Shown here: in pieces, positions 1 through 7,470 of the stretch
Numbering within the stretch: the stretch's first letter is position 1
Layout of the letters: every line of letters begins with the position of its first letter
Made by a program: the position numbers and the translations under genes
The notes under the pieces: generated by a model
Told to the model about the DNA's origin: nothing
The model's input: the letters and a program-made list of their open reading frames with translations, nothing else
Databases searched by the model: none
Source of the DNA: JAJZIH01 sp021785265
Lineage (GTDB): Bacteria; Pseudomonadota; Gammaproteobacteria; JAKAQQ01
DNA: 32,254 nt
NCBI GenBank assembly: GCA_027338645.1
Contig: DAHWSH010000062.1
Coordinates: 1-32,254, forward strand
Direction of reading: 5' to 3'

Positions 1-76
1 CACCGCGCAGAAGCCGCAGCACCACCTCCTGCTTGCGCTTTACCGACCAACGTTTCCTCGAAGATTTCCCGCTCAT
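1..76 (-). CDS. Partial IS transposase OrfA-like protein (N-terminus only)
   Basis: Only the first 25 or so codons lie in the window; the gene runs off the left edge. It starts at ATG (76-74), with a GGGAGGT ribosome site just upstream (around 81-88). The peptide is rich in Arg and Lys and contains WSVKRKQEVVLRLLRG. From memory this resembles the N-terminal helix-turn-helix leader of small transposase-associated proteins (IS3-type OrfA or related integrases). The short visible part cannot show whether the element is intact or to which IS family it belongs. Its end on the inner side was not found with certainty. Confidence 0.6.
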   Translation of the reverse strand, partial: MSGKSSRKRWSVKRKQEVVLRLLRG

Positions 77-464
77 GGACACCTCCCGTCGCTCTTAGTC
101 GACGACCAAATGCGTGTCCAATTTATTCGAGGGGCAGATCAAATCCTGCGACTGCCCCCAATCGGGTCTCAAGTCCTGCCCATATGTGTTCGGAGGGCGG
201 GCCGGTCTTCCCAGTCAGCAGAATAGCAATACTTGATATAGTGTGTCCCCAGTTTAGGTAAAACGCCATCAAGCGGCTGAATTGGAATTCACTACTTTCC
301 AACCCATTCGGGCTGAAGGCAAGAACCGCGGTCCGTCCGGCAAGTATTGCTCTGAAAGCTCCGGAACGAGTGATCGTCTACGGTAAGATCCGGATCCAGT
401 CTCTGCTGGGAAACCCCGAGCTCTGGCTCGCTAGTAGACGTGATCCCGGCAGAAATATGTCCGT
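77..464. other. Non-coding stretch between IS fragment and perM-like gene
   Basis: No convincing gene was seen here. It holds a 7-bp inverted repeat (GGGGCAG at 131-137, CTGCCCC at 152-158) and a near repeat of TCAAATCCTGC / TCAAGTCCTGC (about 139-149 and 168-178). The inner end of the insertion element is probably in this stretch. The segment around 240-262 (TGTGTCCCCAGTTTAGG) looks like a possible IS terminus, but no matching second end is visible in the window. Open frames crossing 292-774 overlap the 3' end of the permease gene on the same strand in another frame and look like shadows. Confidence 0.4.
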
Positions 465-1562
465 TTACTTGGAGCGCGATGGAGGGAGAAGCGGGGTTTC
501 GGAGAGCGGATCCGTGTAAACCTGTGCCAGGACTAAACGTAAGACAACCTGTCCGACTGCCGCCACCGGAACGGCGAGAAGTACGCCGACGAAACCGAAC
601 AGTGTACCTCCGGCGAGAATGGCGAAGATCACGGTTACAGGATGCAGGTGTGTCCGGCCGCCGATAAGCCAGGGAATGTAGACAAAACTTTCGAGGCCTT
701 CCCCGATGGCAAAAACCGCCAGAACGGCAAGAAGACCGATCCCGCCGCCACCCTGGATCACCATGGCTATACATGCCACCAATAGCCCACTGAAAAAGCC
801 GAGATAGGGAACAAAACTCATCAACCCGGCAAAACAGCCGACAAGGAGAGCTACATGCAGTCCCACGAGAGTGAGACCCAACGTGTAACTGACCGCCAAG
901 GCGACCATGACGAGAATCTGACCCCGAAAGAAAGCGCTCAAGACATGATTCACTTCACGGGCGGTTTCAATCAACTGCTGACGGTATGCGGGAGGGGCGA
1001 GTTTCGGAGCTTTCAAAAGGAGCCGGTTCCAGTCGCGCAGCAGGTAAAACGTGAGGATGGGGACCAGAAACAGATCAAACATCAGGCCGACGAGGAATAC
1101 CCCGGATCGGCTAATCCAGTCGAAAATGGGTCCAGTCAAGCCCGGGAGCGAATGCAGGTGGAGCTTGAGGCTCAGAATGAGATGGGAAAAGGAGGAGACG
1201 TCAAGACCCAAGTGGCTCCGGATCCAGGGTATGGCGGTCGTGTTCCAAAGAGGAAGATAGTTCGCCAGCGCACGCGCCAGTTCGACCCCCTCTTGTTCGA
1301 TGATCGGGATGACGAGCAGAACAAGGCCAGTCCCGATCAAGAAGATGACGAGGAAGCTCAGGATCGTGGCCAGGGTACGGGGGAAATGGTGTCGGCACAT
1401 CCAGTCGACCGTCGGGTTGGCCAGAAATGCTAAAAGCATGGCCAGCGCAAAAGGTGCCAGGATATTGCCGAGGTAGTGCAGGAGCAGGACAATAGTCCCT
1501 ATCGCGAGCCCGAGACCCCAGAGAAACTGCCGACGGGATGACATGGGGTGAAAAGTATCCAA
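465..1562 (-). CDS. AI-2E family transporter / PerM-like permease
   Basis: A 365-residue polytopic membrane protein. It has the usual layout of the AI-2E exporter (PerM/YdiK) family: a hydrophobic N-terminus (GLGLAIGTIVLLLHYLGNIL), a less hydrophobic middle, and a cluster of membrane segments with glycine-rich loops near the C-terminus (GGTLFGFVGVLLAVPVAAV). Family members are inner-membrane permeases. Some export autoinducer-2 or ions, and most have no known substrate, so no substrate is assigned. The longest reading starts at TTG 1562 with AAGG close upstream; ATG 1544 (MSSRRQ) is the alternative but has no visible ribosome site. The start lies about 11 bp after the stop of waaF, so it is probably the last gene of the LPS-core operon. 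Confidence 0.85.
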   Translation of the reverse strand: MDTFHPMSSRRQFLWGLGLAIGTIVLLLHYLGNILAPFALAMLLAFLANPTVDWMCRHHFPRTLATILSFLVIFLIGTGLVLLVIPIIEQEGVELARALANYLPLWNTTAIPWIRSHLGLDVSSFSHLILSLKLHLHSLPGLTGPIFDWISRSGVFLVGLMFDLFLVPILTFYLLRDWNRLLLKAPKLAPPAYRQQLIETAREVNHVLSAFFRGQILVMVALAVSYTLGLTLVGLHVALLVGCFAGLMSFVPYLGFFSGLLVACIAMVIQGGGGIGLLAVLAVFAIGEGLESFVYIPWLIGGRTHLHPVTVIFAILAGGTLFGFVGVLLAVPVAAVGQVVLRLVLAQVYTDPLSETPLLPPSRSK

Positions 1563-1573
1563 GATACCTTAGA

Positions 1574-2632
1574 CTAGCACGGGTTAGGGTCGAGGGTAGC
1601 ACTCATCTGGAGGAGCTCCCTCAGTTCGGTCAGAACCCGATCCACTGAAAGATCGCGCAGGCAGCGCAGATGTCCCAGGGGGCATTCACGGGCGAAACAG
1701 GGGCTGCACTCGAGTCCGAGGCTGAGCAGCCGGGCATGGGAACAGTCGGGTGGGGTGTAGCGGGGAGAAGAGGATCCATAGAGGCAAACCAGTGGGATAT
1801 CAACGGCTGCGGCCACATGCATGAGTCCGGAATCGTTGGTTACGGCAAGGTCGGTGGAGGAGAGCAGGTCAACCACATCGGGGAGCGTGGTTTGTCCACA
1901 GAAATCTCGGGACCCGGGCGCGAGTCCGGCAATCGCTCCACCGAGGGGTTGGTCTCGGGCAGAGCCCATAATCCATACGGATTTTCCTTCTTCTAACAAT
2001 TTTCGGGCAAGGCTCGCGAAGTGCTCAAGGGGCCACCGTTTGGCCGGACCGTATTCCGCTCCCGGAATCAGGGCCACACGCGGCCGTATGCCGGTTGGAT
2101 CCAGGCGCTCGAGCAGGCGAGCCTGATTTCCTCGGTCGACATGAAGTACCGGCCTTGGTAGAGGGTCCGGAAGTGGCACTGAACGCGGCAAAGCCAGGGA
2201 CAGGATTTGCTTACGGTAAGGAATCTGATGGCGGGTCGGGTCAGGTCGACGCTCGTTGAGCAGACGATAACGGTGTTCGCCCGAGTATCCAGTTCTCTTG
2301 GGGATTCTAGCCGCGTAGGGGATGAGAGCGGATTTCCACGATCGTGGGATGACAATGGCTTCATCGTATTGGTTCTCCCGGAGCTGACGTGCCAGTTCCC
2401 AGCGTTTCTTGAGGCCCAGTTGTCCGTGCGGTACACCGAGTTCATACGTGTTTCTTAAACCGGGTAGTCGTTCAGCCAGAGGAAAAGCCCAGGATGGGAT
2501 CACGAGGTCAACGTCAGGCTCCCCAGAGCGCTGCTTGAGCAACTGGATCAGGGCTTGGCACTGGACAAGATCACCGATCCAGCTGGGACCGATCAGGAGT
2601 ACGGTCGGTTTCTGGCTCAGTGGTTGAGCCAA
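1574..2632 (-). CDS. waaF: LPS heptosyltransferase II
   Basis: A 352-residue GT-B glycosyltransferase of family GT9. It transfers the second L-glycero-D-manno-heptose from ADP-heptose to the LPS inner core on the cytoplasmic face of the inner membrane. Visible hallmarks are the N-terminal LLIGPSWIGDLVQ loop, PGAEYGPAKRWP in the middle, TNDSGLMHVAAA in the nucleotide-sugar half, and a C-terminal cysteine-rich CSPCFARECPLGH segment typical of WaaF. The assigned start is TTG 2632, which overlaps the end of hldD by about 16 bp. No nearby ATG exists ahead of the conserved first strand, so a non-ATG start is likely. Its place right after hldD, which makes the donor sugar, fits the role. Confidence 0.93.
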   Translation of the reverse strand: MAQPLSQKPTVLLIGPSWIGDLVQCQALIQLLKQRSGEPDVDLVIPSWAFPLAERLPGLRNTYELGVPHGQLGLKKRWELARQLRENQYDEAIVIPRSWKSALIPYAARIPKRTGYSGEHRYRLLNERRPDPTRHQIPYRKQILSLALPRSVPLPDPLPRPVLHVDRGNQARLLERLDPTGIRPRVALIPGAEYGPAKRWPLEHFASLARKLLEEGKSVWIMGSARDQPLGGAIAGLAPGSRDFCGQTTLPDVVDLLSSTDLAVTNDSGLMHVAAAVDIPLVCLYGSSSPRYTPPDCSHARLLSLGLECSPCFARECPLGHLRCLRDLSVDRVLTELRELLQMSATLDPNPC

Positions 2633-3537
2633 GCCAAGTAATGCCGGACGCCGGCAATAAGATCCGTAAAGGGATCCGCATATCCGGCAGAACGAAGCTG
2701 GGTCAGGTCCGCTTGCGTGAAAGCCTGGTAGTGCCCAGCCAGTTCGGGTGGAAACCGAACGAACTCCATCGTGCCGCGGCCATGAAAATCCAGCACCACT
2801 TGTGCCAAGTCCGTAAAACTCCGGCTTTGTCCGGTTCCTACATTGTAGATCCCGCTTTTCTCCGGATGTTCGAGGAACCAGAGATTAATCTTGACGGCAT
2901 CGTCGACATGGATGAAATCACGCCGGAACGTTTCACTACCCTCAAAAAGCCTGATTTTTCCGGACGCCAAAAGCTGCTCATTGAAGTGCAGTACAACACT
3001 GGCCATTTTCCCTTTATGCTGCTCGCGGGGGCCATAGACATTGAAATAGCGAAGGCCGATGATTGGAGAGTGTGCATCGGGCAGGACGCGGCGAACCACC
3101 TGATCGAACAGGATCTTGGAATAGGCGTAGAGGTTCAGGGGGGATTCGTTTTTTCGGATTTCCTGGCTGGATGAGTTAAGTCCATAGACCGAAGCAGACG
3201 AAGCGTAGATGAAAGGGACTTTTTTCACCAGACAGTATGACAGGAGGCGTTTCGAGTACTCGAAATTCTGCCGCATCATCAACTGACCGTTCCATTCCAT
3301 GGTGTCGGAGCAGGCCCCCAGATGAAAGATGGCTTCGGGGCAGGCCGCGCTTGCTTCAAGCTGTTCCGGGAAATCTTCGTAATGCGAGTAGTCCTGGACT
3401 TCCGCGGTCTGCAGGTTTTTGAATTTAACTCCGTCGGTGAGGTCATCGACGACCCAGAGATCCTGGTGTCCACCTTGGTTGAGCGCGAGAACCAAGTTAC
3501 TGCCGATGAAGCCCATGCCTCCCGTGATGACAATCAT
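2617..3537 (-). CDS. hldD: ADP-L-glycero-D-manno-heptose 6-epimerase
   Basis: A 306-residue extended short-chain dehydrogenase/reductase. It epimerises ADP-D-glycero-heptose at C6 to the L form, the last step in making the heptosyl donor for LPS. A Rossmann nucleotide-binding motif GGMGFIGSN is at residues 6-14 and the catalytic YxxxK pair is Tyr137/Lys141 (YAYSK). HLGACSDTMEWNG and RYFNVYGPRE are also family signatures. The length matches the family (about 310). The ATG start (3537-3535) overlaps the stop of the upstream zinc-finger gene as ATGA, so translation is likely coupled. The next gene is waaF. Confidence 0.95.
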   Translation of the reverse strand: MIVITGGMGFIGSNLVLALNQGGHQDLWVVDDLTDGVKFKNLQTAEVQDYSHYEDFPEQLEASAACPEAIFHLGACSDTMEWNGQLMMRQNFEYSKRLLSYCLVKKVPFIYASSASVYGLNSSSQEIRKNESPLNLYAYSKILFDQVVRRVLPDAHSPIIGLRYFNVYGPREQHKGKMASVVLHFNEQLLASGKIRLFEGSETFRRDFIHVDDAVKINLWFLEHPEKSGIYNVGTGQSRSFTDLAQVVLDFHGRGTMEFVRFPPELAGHYQAFTQADLTQLRSAGYADPFTDLIAGVRHYLAWLNH

Positions 3538-3749
3538 GCGGCTGACTGCGGTGAAGGCTCGAAATCGTCAACGATGTAGCGGGCGCTGCAGTAGGGACAG
3601 ATCACCTCCGGTTCTGTATCGAGTGGAAGGAAAACGCGTGGGTGAGAGCACCAGAGAACCATGTCTTCACGTGGGCAGCTGACCGGAAGATCGGCCCGCC
3701 GCACGTGATAGACGCGCTCAGAATTGGATGGGAATTTGCCTGTGTTCAT
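3534..3749 (-). CDS. Small zinc-finger (zf-CHCC type) protein
   Basis: A 71-residue cytoplasmic protein with a likely zinc site made by Cys34-x-His36 and Cys51-x-x-Cys54 (WCSHPRVFLPL, then CPYCSARY). An extra Cys25 lies upstream. This matches the small zf-CHCC proteins common in proteobacteria, which are related to the NDUFS6 / complex I accessory subunit fold; their bacterial job is not well defined. The ATG start at 3749 has no strong ribosome site. It overlaps hldD by four bases (ATGA), so the two are probably co-translated. The link with LPS genes may be only positional. Confidence 0.85.
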   Translation of the reverse strand: MNTGKFPSNSERVYHVRRADLPVSCPREDMVLWCSHPRVFLPLDTEPEVICPYCSARYIVDDFEPSPQSAA

Positions 3750-3835
3750 CTGGAGTGATCTGCACCCGGCCGTCAGTTTGCACCTTCATCGCGTTAGGGT
3801 TGGGGCCCCCGAACGGGGATGGGAGCTTGCGCATT

Positions 3836-4972
3836 TTAACACGGGTGATCCGGGATCGATGGAGGCGTTCCACCCAGAGTTCCATTCATTTGTGTGCTGG
3901 CAAAATGGGTGGATCCGGTCATGAGCTGATCCAGTTTCTCAGTCACATCCTGGACCGTCACGAGCTCCATGGCCCCAGGGTGCCGGACTCGGGTTCCCCA
4001 GGGAACCTCGTCAACGTGCCGTCGGAGAAAATGTTCGAGGGCATCGGGGTAGCGGTTGATGCACCACGACTCGCTCCAATAGGGCCGGGCTCGGTCTGGG
4101 TTGGTCGAGGCAAACAGGCCGATGACGGGGATACCCACGGCAGTTCCCATATGAGCGGGGCCTGAGTCAGGACAGAGCAGGGCCTGAGCACGGGCCAGTA
4201 ATGCCAGAAGGTCCTTGAGGCCGGTCTTCCCGGTGAGATCGATAGCGTGGGGTGTGCTTTGACGGATCATGCGGCTGTAGTAGGACTCTCGTGGACTGGC
4301 TCCACCCGTGATGACGATCCGCAAACCATGGCGTTCGGCCGCATAACGACACACGGCTGCGTAATGGGTGGCTGGCCAGTCACGAAAATTGCGGAAGCGG
4401 GGTGCAGCACATGGGCTGATCACCAGTGCCGGCACCCCGTCGGGGATCCAGCGACGGGCTTTTTCCTGTGCGTTAGGAGGGATGGGCAGGTTCCATTCCA
4501 GGCAGGTTTCGTCAATGCCCATTGCCTTCAGGAAAGCAAAAAACGATTCCATGACGTGAACGTGGCCCAAGGGTGGGATCTTCCGGTTGGTGAAAAGCCA
4601 CTGGGCGTCGTGGGTGTCTCCCCTGGAAAAACCAATGCGCGTCACGGCTCGAAGCGCCAAGCTTATACTATTTGCTCGCCAGGAGTTCTGCATGTGGAGG
4701 AGGGTGTCAAAACGTCGACCTCCAAGAGCACGGGCCAAAGTGTGGTAACTCCCCAGTCCACCTTGTTTGTTAAAACGAATGAATTCGATTCCGGGGAGAT
4801 CGTCCACAAGCTCGGCTTCTCGCTGTCCGATGATCCAGGTAATCCGGTATTCGGGTCGTGCGCGCTGGAGTGTCCGGATGACTGGAACCATGTGGCAGAC
4901 GTCCCCGATGGCAGAGAGGCGTAAAATAGCGACCGATTGAGGTTCGAGTATGGGGGTTCGGTTCGCGGACAT
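3836..4972 (-). CDS. GT9 heptosyltransferase (WaaC/heptosyltransferase I-like)
   Basis: A 378-residue ADP-heptose:LPS heptosyltransferase family protein. The N-terminal loop is ILRLSAIGDVCHMVPVIRTL, the GT9 pattern of an acceptor-binding loop with an Asp in GD. The C-terminal half carries LLCPDSGPAHMGTAVGIPV, the donor-binding motif. A second GT9 enzyme next to waaF and hldD suggests heptosyltransferase I or another core glycosyltransferase. The middle segment (SPCAAPRFRNFRDWPATHYAAV) resembles a GT9 subgroup whose exact acceptor is not always known, so no gene symbol is given. The start is ATG 4972, which overlaps the start region of the divergent Kdo kinase by 23 bp. The last 30 or so residues are low-complexity and lie outside the fold. 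Confidence 0.85.
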   Translation of the reverse strand: MSANRTPILEPQSVAILRLSAIGDVCHMVPVIRTLQRARPEYRITWIIGQREAELVDDLPGIEFIRFNKQGGLGSYHTLARALGGRRFDTLLHMQNSWRANSISLALRAVTRIGFSRGDTHDAQWLFTNRKIPPLGHVHVMESFFAFLKAMGIDETCLEWNLPIPPNAQEKARRWIPDGVPALVISPCAAPRFRNFRDWPATHYAAVCRYAAERHGLRIVITGGASPRESYYSRMIRQSTPHAIDLTGKTGLKDLLALLARAQALLCPDSGPAHMGTAVGIPVIGLFASTNPDRARPYWSESWCINRYPDALEHFLRRHVDEVPWGTRVRHPGAMELVTVQDVTEKLDQLMTGSTHFASTQMNGTLGGTPPSIPDHPC

Positions 4973-5801
4973 GGAGTGGGCTCGATGGGGTTGCCGACAG
5001 ACCGGGTTCCGGTATGTACTTTACGGACGGGATACGCCCGAAAGCCTCCTGAGTCTATGGAGAAAAGCCCCAACCGGCAAGTCCGGGTCCCCGACCCGCC
5101 AGCGGGGGGTGGCGATCTATTTCGGGCATGAGGGACGGGAGTATGCGTATCGCCACTACTACCGTGGGGGTTGGCCAGCGCGATGGATCCGCGATCGCTA
5201 TTTCTGGCTGGGTTTGGCACGGTCCAGGCCGTGGCGCGAGCTGGCCCTCCTCGCGGAGATGAACCAGGAGGGGTTGCCTGTCCCTCTCCCGGTTCTTGCC
5301 ATTGTTGACCGTACAGGACTTTGGGGTTACCGCGCCGACCTCGTGACCCGTCGCCTTGAAGGAGTGAGCCTCGTAGAAGCCATTCGATCGGGCCAGCCCA
5401 TCGACTGGGCCCGTATTGGGCAGACGATCCGCCGGTTCCACAACTTGGGGATCCAACACGCTGATCTCAATGCCGGAAATATCTGGCTGGTCCCGGGGGG
5501 AGGGGTTTATCTGCTCGATTTCGATCGGGCTCGCAGACATTTCCCCGGCACTTCTTACTTTTTCAGTCGATCCTTGAGACGGCTCAGGCGATCTCTGGAG
5601 AAGCAGCCGGGAGGCAGTCAGCACGCAGGTACCTGGGATGCGCTGATTCGCCTCGGGTATGCCCGGGAAGAGACCTCTCATCTGGAGGGTCTCGGTTCAG
5701 TGAGAAGCCCTTTTGGTCAGCTCGATCTGCACGGCCAGGATGGCTCCGATCCATCCGAGAGCGGCTCCGACGGACAGGAGGACCAGACCCAGGTGGATTG
5801 A
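4950..5801 (+). CDS. kdkA: 3-deoxy-D-manno-octulosonic acid (Kdo) kinase
   Basis: A 283-residue member of the KdkA/WaaP family of small protein-kinase-like enzymes that phosphorylate Kdo in the LPS core. The catalytic loop is HADLNAGN (residues 170-177), followed by the metal-binding YLLDFDRAR (about 187-195). An N-lobe basic segment YRHYYRGGW (67-75) is also typical. The ATG at 4950 has TGAGG about 8 bases upstream. A later ATG at 4971 would avoid most of the overlap with the divergent GT9 gene. The usual family C-terminus (WDALIRLGY) is reached near residue 237. Residues 250-283 form a hydrophilic Asp/Ser-rich tail that is antisense to the end of ftsX, so the tail may be an accident of a lost stop codon. 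Confidence 0.9.
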   Translation: MGVRFADMEWARWGCRQTGFRYVLYGRDTPESLLSLWRKAPTGKSGSPTRQRGVAIYFGHEGREYAYRHYYRGGWPARWIRDRYFWLGLARSRPWRELALLAEMNQEGLPVPLPVLAIVDRTGLWGYRADLVTRRLEGVSLVEAIRSGQPIDWARIGQTIRRFHNLGIQHADLNAGNIWLVPGGGVYLLDFDRARRHFPGTSYFFSRSLRRLRRSLEKQPGGSQHAGTWDALIRLGYAREETSHLEGLGSVRSPFGQLDLHGQDGSDPSESGSDGQEDQTQVD

Positions 5802-6617
5802 GGGCCAGGCGGGAGAGAATGAGTGACTGTAATACCGGCCCAGCCGGGTGAGGGGGGCGACCAGAACAGCGAATTCGATGAGAAGGATGAGGTAGGCATA
5901 GAGCCCACCGAGCAGCCCATACCAGCCACCCCGGTAGAGGAAAGGACGGCGGATGAAGGAGGGGGGTGCCCCCAGCAACCTCAGAGTTTCAATCTCGTTC
6001 TGGGCGTTCCCGATGTCCAGGCGGATCGTATTGCCGATAATGAGAACAGCAGTCATTGCAAAAAGCACGTATAAGACCTGATCGAGTCGGTTCAGGAACT
6101 GGAGAATGCTGTGCAAACGGACGAGCCATGCTTGATCCGTGCGGACCACTGAGACTTCCGGTTGCTGGGAGAGCGCTTGGCTCAGCTGGTGAAGATTCAA
6201 GGATCCCCGATCCGAGCGTGTGAAAATCAGGATTGCAGGGAGCGGATGTTGTCCGAGAAACGAAAGAGATCCCTTGAGTCCAGACCATCGACGGAATTCC
6301 GAAAGTGCAGATTTTCGGTTGAGGATTCGCTGAATTTGGAGGGAGTAAAGCTGGCTCCATCGCCGTGCCAACTGGCGGGCCTCGAGGCCAGTTGCCGTGG
6401 GTTTCAGAAAAACCGTGAGATGGGGGGTCAATCCCAGGGGTCCCTCCAGATGAGCGGCATTGTGTCCGATCATTTCGAGCCCGGCGGGGAGTTCCAGGGC
6501 GATGGCGATAACCGTGAGGGTGGCCATGGCCCCGAGTCTCCGTCGCCAGAGGAGCCCTAAACTGGAAACGAATGCCTGGGCATGGTGAACCAAAACCGCT
6601 TTCAAGTAAGTTATCAC
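5697..6617 (-). CDS. ftsX: Cell division protein FtsX
   Basis: A 306-residue inner-membrane protein with one N-terminal membrane segment (about residues 29-50), a periplasmic domain (about 50-170), and three C-terminal membrane segments. NEIETLRLLGAPPSFIRRPFL is the FtsX/MacB coupling segment that contacts FtsE. FtsEX sits at the divisome and controls peptidoglycan hydrolases through the periplasmic loop. The start is GTG 6617, overlapping the TGA of ftsE as GTGA, so the two subunits are likely translated together. The 3' end overlaps the convergent kdkA by 105 bp. rpoH, which often follows ftsX in gammaproteobacteria, is not present here. Confidence 0.93.
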   Translation of the reverse strand: MITYLKAVLVHHAQAFVSSLGLLWRRRLGAMATLTVIAIALELPAGLEMIGHNAAHLEGPLGLTPHLTVFLKPTATGLEARQLARRWSQLYSLQIQRILNRKSALSEFRRWSGLKGSLSFLGQHPLPAILIFTRSDRGSLNLHQLSQALSQQPEVSVVRTDQAWLVRLHSILQFLNRLDQVLYVLFAMTAVLIIGNTIRLDIGNAQNEIETLRLLGAPPSFIRRPFLYRGGWYGLLGGLYAYLILLIEFAVLVAPLTRLGRYYSHSFSPAWPSIHLGLVLLSVGAALGWIGAILAVQIELTKRASH

Positions 6618-7312
6618 AGGGAGGGGCCGGTGTCCCCGACCAGGATGCCTTGGCGGAGGGTCAGGATCCGATGGGGCATCTTCTCAATCAGACCCAGGGC
6701 GTGGGAGGCAATGATGACCGTCGTACCGGTTTCGTTCAGTCGCTGAAACAACCTCATGATTTCGATTGCGAGCAGGGGATCCAGATTACCGGTCGGTTCA
6801 TCGGCAATCAGCAGAGGAGGGCGCGCCACGATGGCACGTGCAATCCCCACCCGTTGTTGTTCCCCGCCGGAAAGGATCGCAGGTCGTTCCTGTTCCCGTG
6901 ACAGAAGTCCGACGGTCTGGAGGGCACCCCGGACGCGCTGGTTGACCTCACGACGCGGGGCACCAGTGATGACGAGCGGGAGCGCCACGTTGTCAAAAAC
7001 CGTCCGATCGAGCAGTAAACGGTGGTCCTGGAACACGAGTCCGATACCCCGGCGGTAGGCGGGGATGCGCCTTGGCGCGAGGGTTCCAACGTTTCTTCCC
7101 CAGACCCAAAGTTGCCCCCGGGTCGGCTGTTCCAGGGCGGCTAGGAGACGTAAGAGCGTGCTTTTGCCAGCCCCTGAAGGTCCGGTCACAAAGACCAGTT
7201 CGCGTTCCCGGATCTCTAGGGAAAGGTCGGAAAGGGCCTCCAGATCTGCTCGGTAGCGCATCGTGACGCGCTTGAACTCGATTGAATGGGCGGTTTCGCC
7301 TTCCACGCTCAT
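6614..7312 (-). CDS. ftsE: Cell division ATP-binding protein FtsE
   Basis: A 232-residue ABC ATPase, the FtsX partner. The Walker A motif is GPSGAGKS (44-51), the ABC signature is LSGGEQQR (147-154), and Walker B with the catalytic Glu is LLIADEPT (167-174). GNLDP after Walker B and VFQDHRLLLDRTVFDNVALPL are typical of FtsE rather than other ABC ATPases. The start is ATG 7312; no clear ribosome site is seen. About 160 bp separate it from the upstream lipoprotein gene. ftsY, commonly next to ftsE, is absent. Confidence 0.95.
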   Translation of the reverse strand: MSVEGETAHSIEFKRVTMRYRADLEALSDLSLEIRERELVFVTGPSGAGKSTLLRLLAALEQPTRGQLWVWGRNVGTLAPRRIPAYRRGIGLVFQDHRLLLDRTVFDNVALPLVITGAPRREVNQRVRGALQTVGLLSREQERPAILSGGEQQRVGIARAIVARPPLLIADEPTGNLDPLLAIEIMRLFQRLNETGTTVIIASHALGLIEKMPHRILTLRQGILVGDTGPSL

Positions 7313-7470
7313 GGGATCGAATTCACCGAACGGGTATCGAGGAGGGGGGCGTCTCCGTTTAGGGAAAGTGCCGCACGTAGGTCCATCCTATCACGACAGT
7401 CCCCCCCGCAATGTACTAAACTTCCTAGAGCTAGTCGTCCGCTGGACAGGGCAAGGTTCCTGGCAGAGAC

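Noticed and set aside
131..160. tRNA 3'-end-like sequence (AGATCAAATCCTGC followed by GACTGCCCCCA)
   Set aside because: It looks like a T-loop plus acceptor strand and CCA, but the T-stem does not pair and no D-arm or anticodon arm was found upstream. At most it is a decayed attachment-site remnant.
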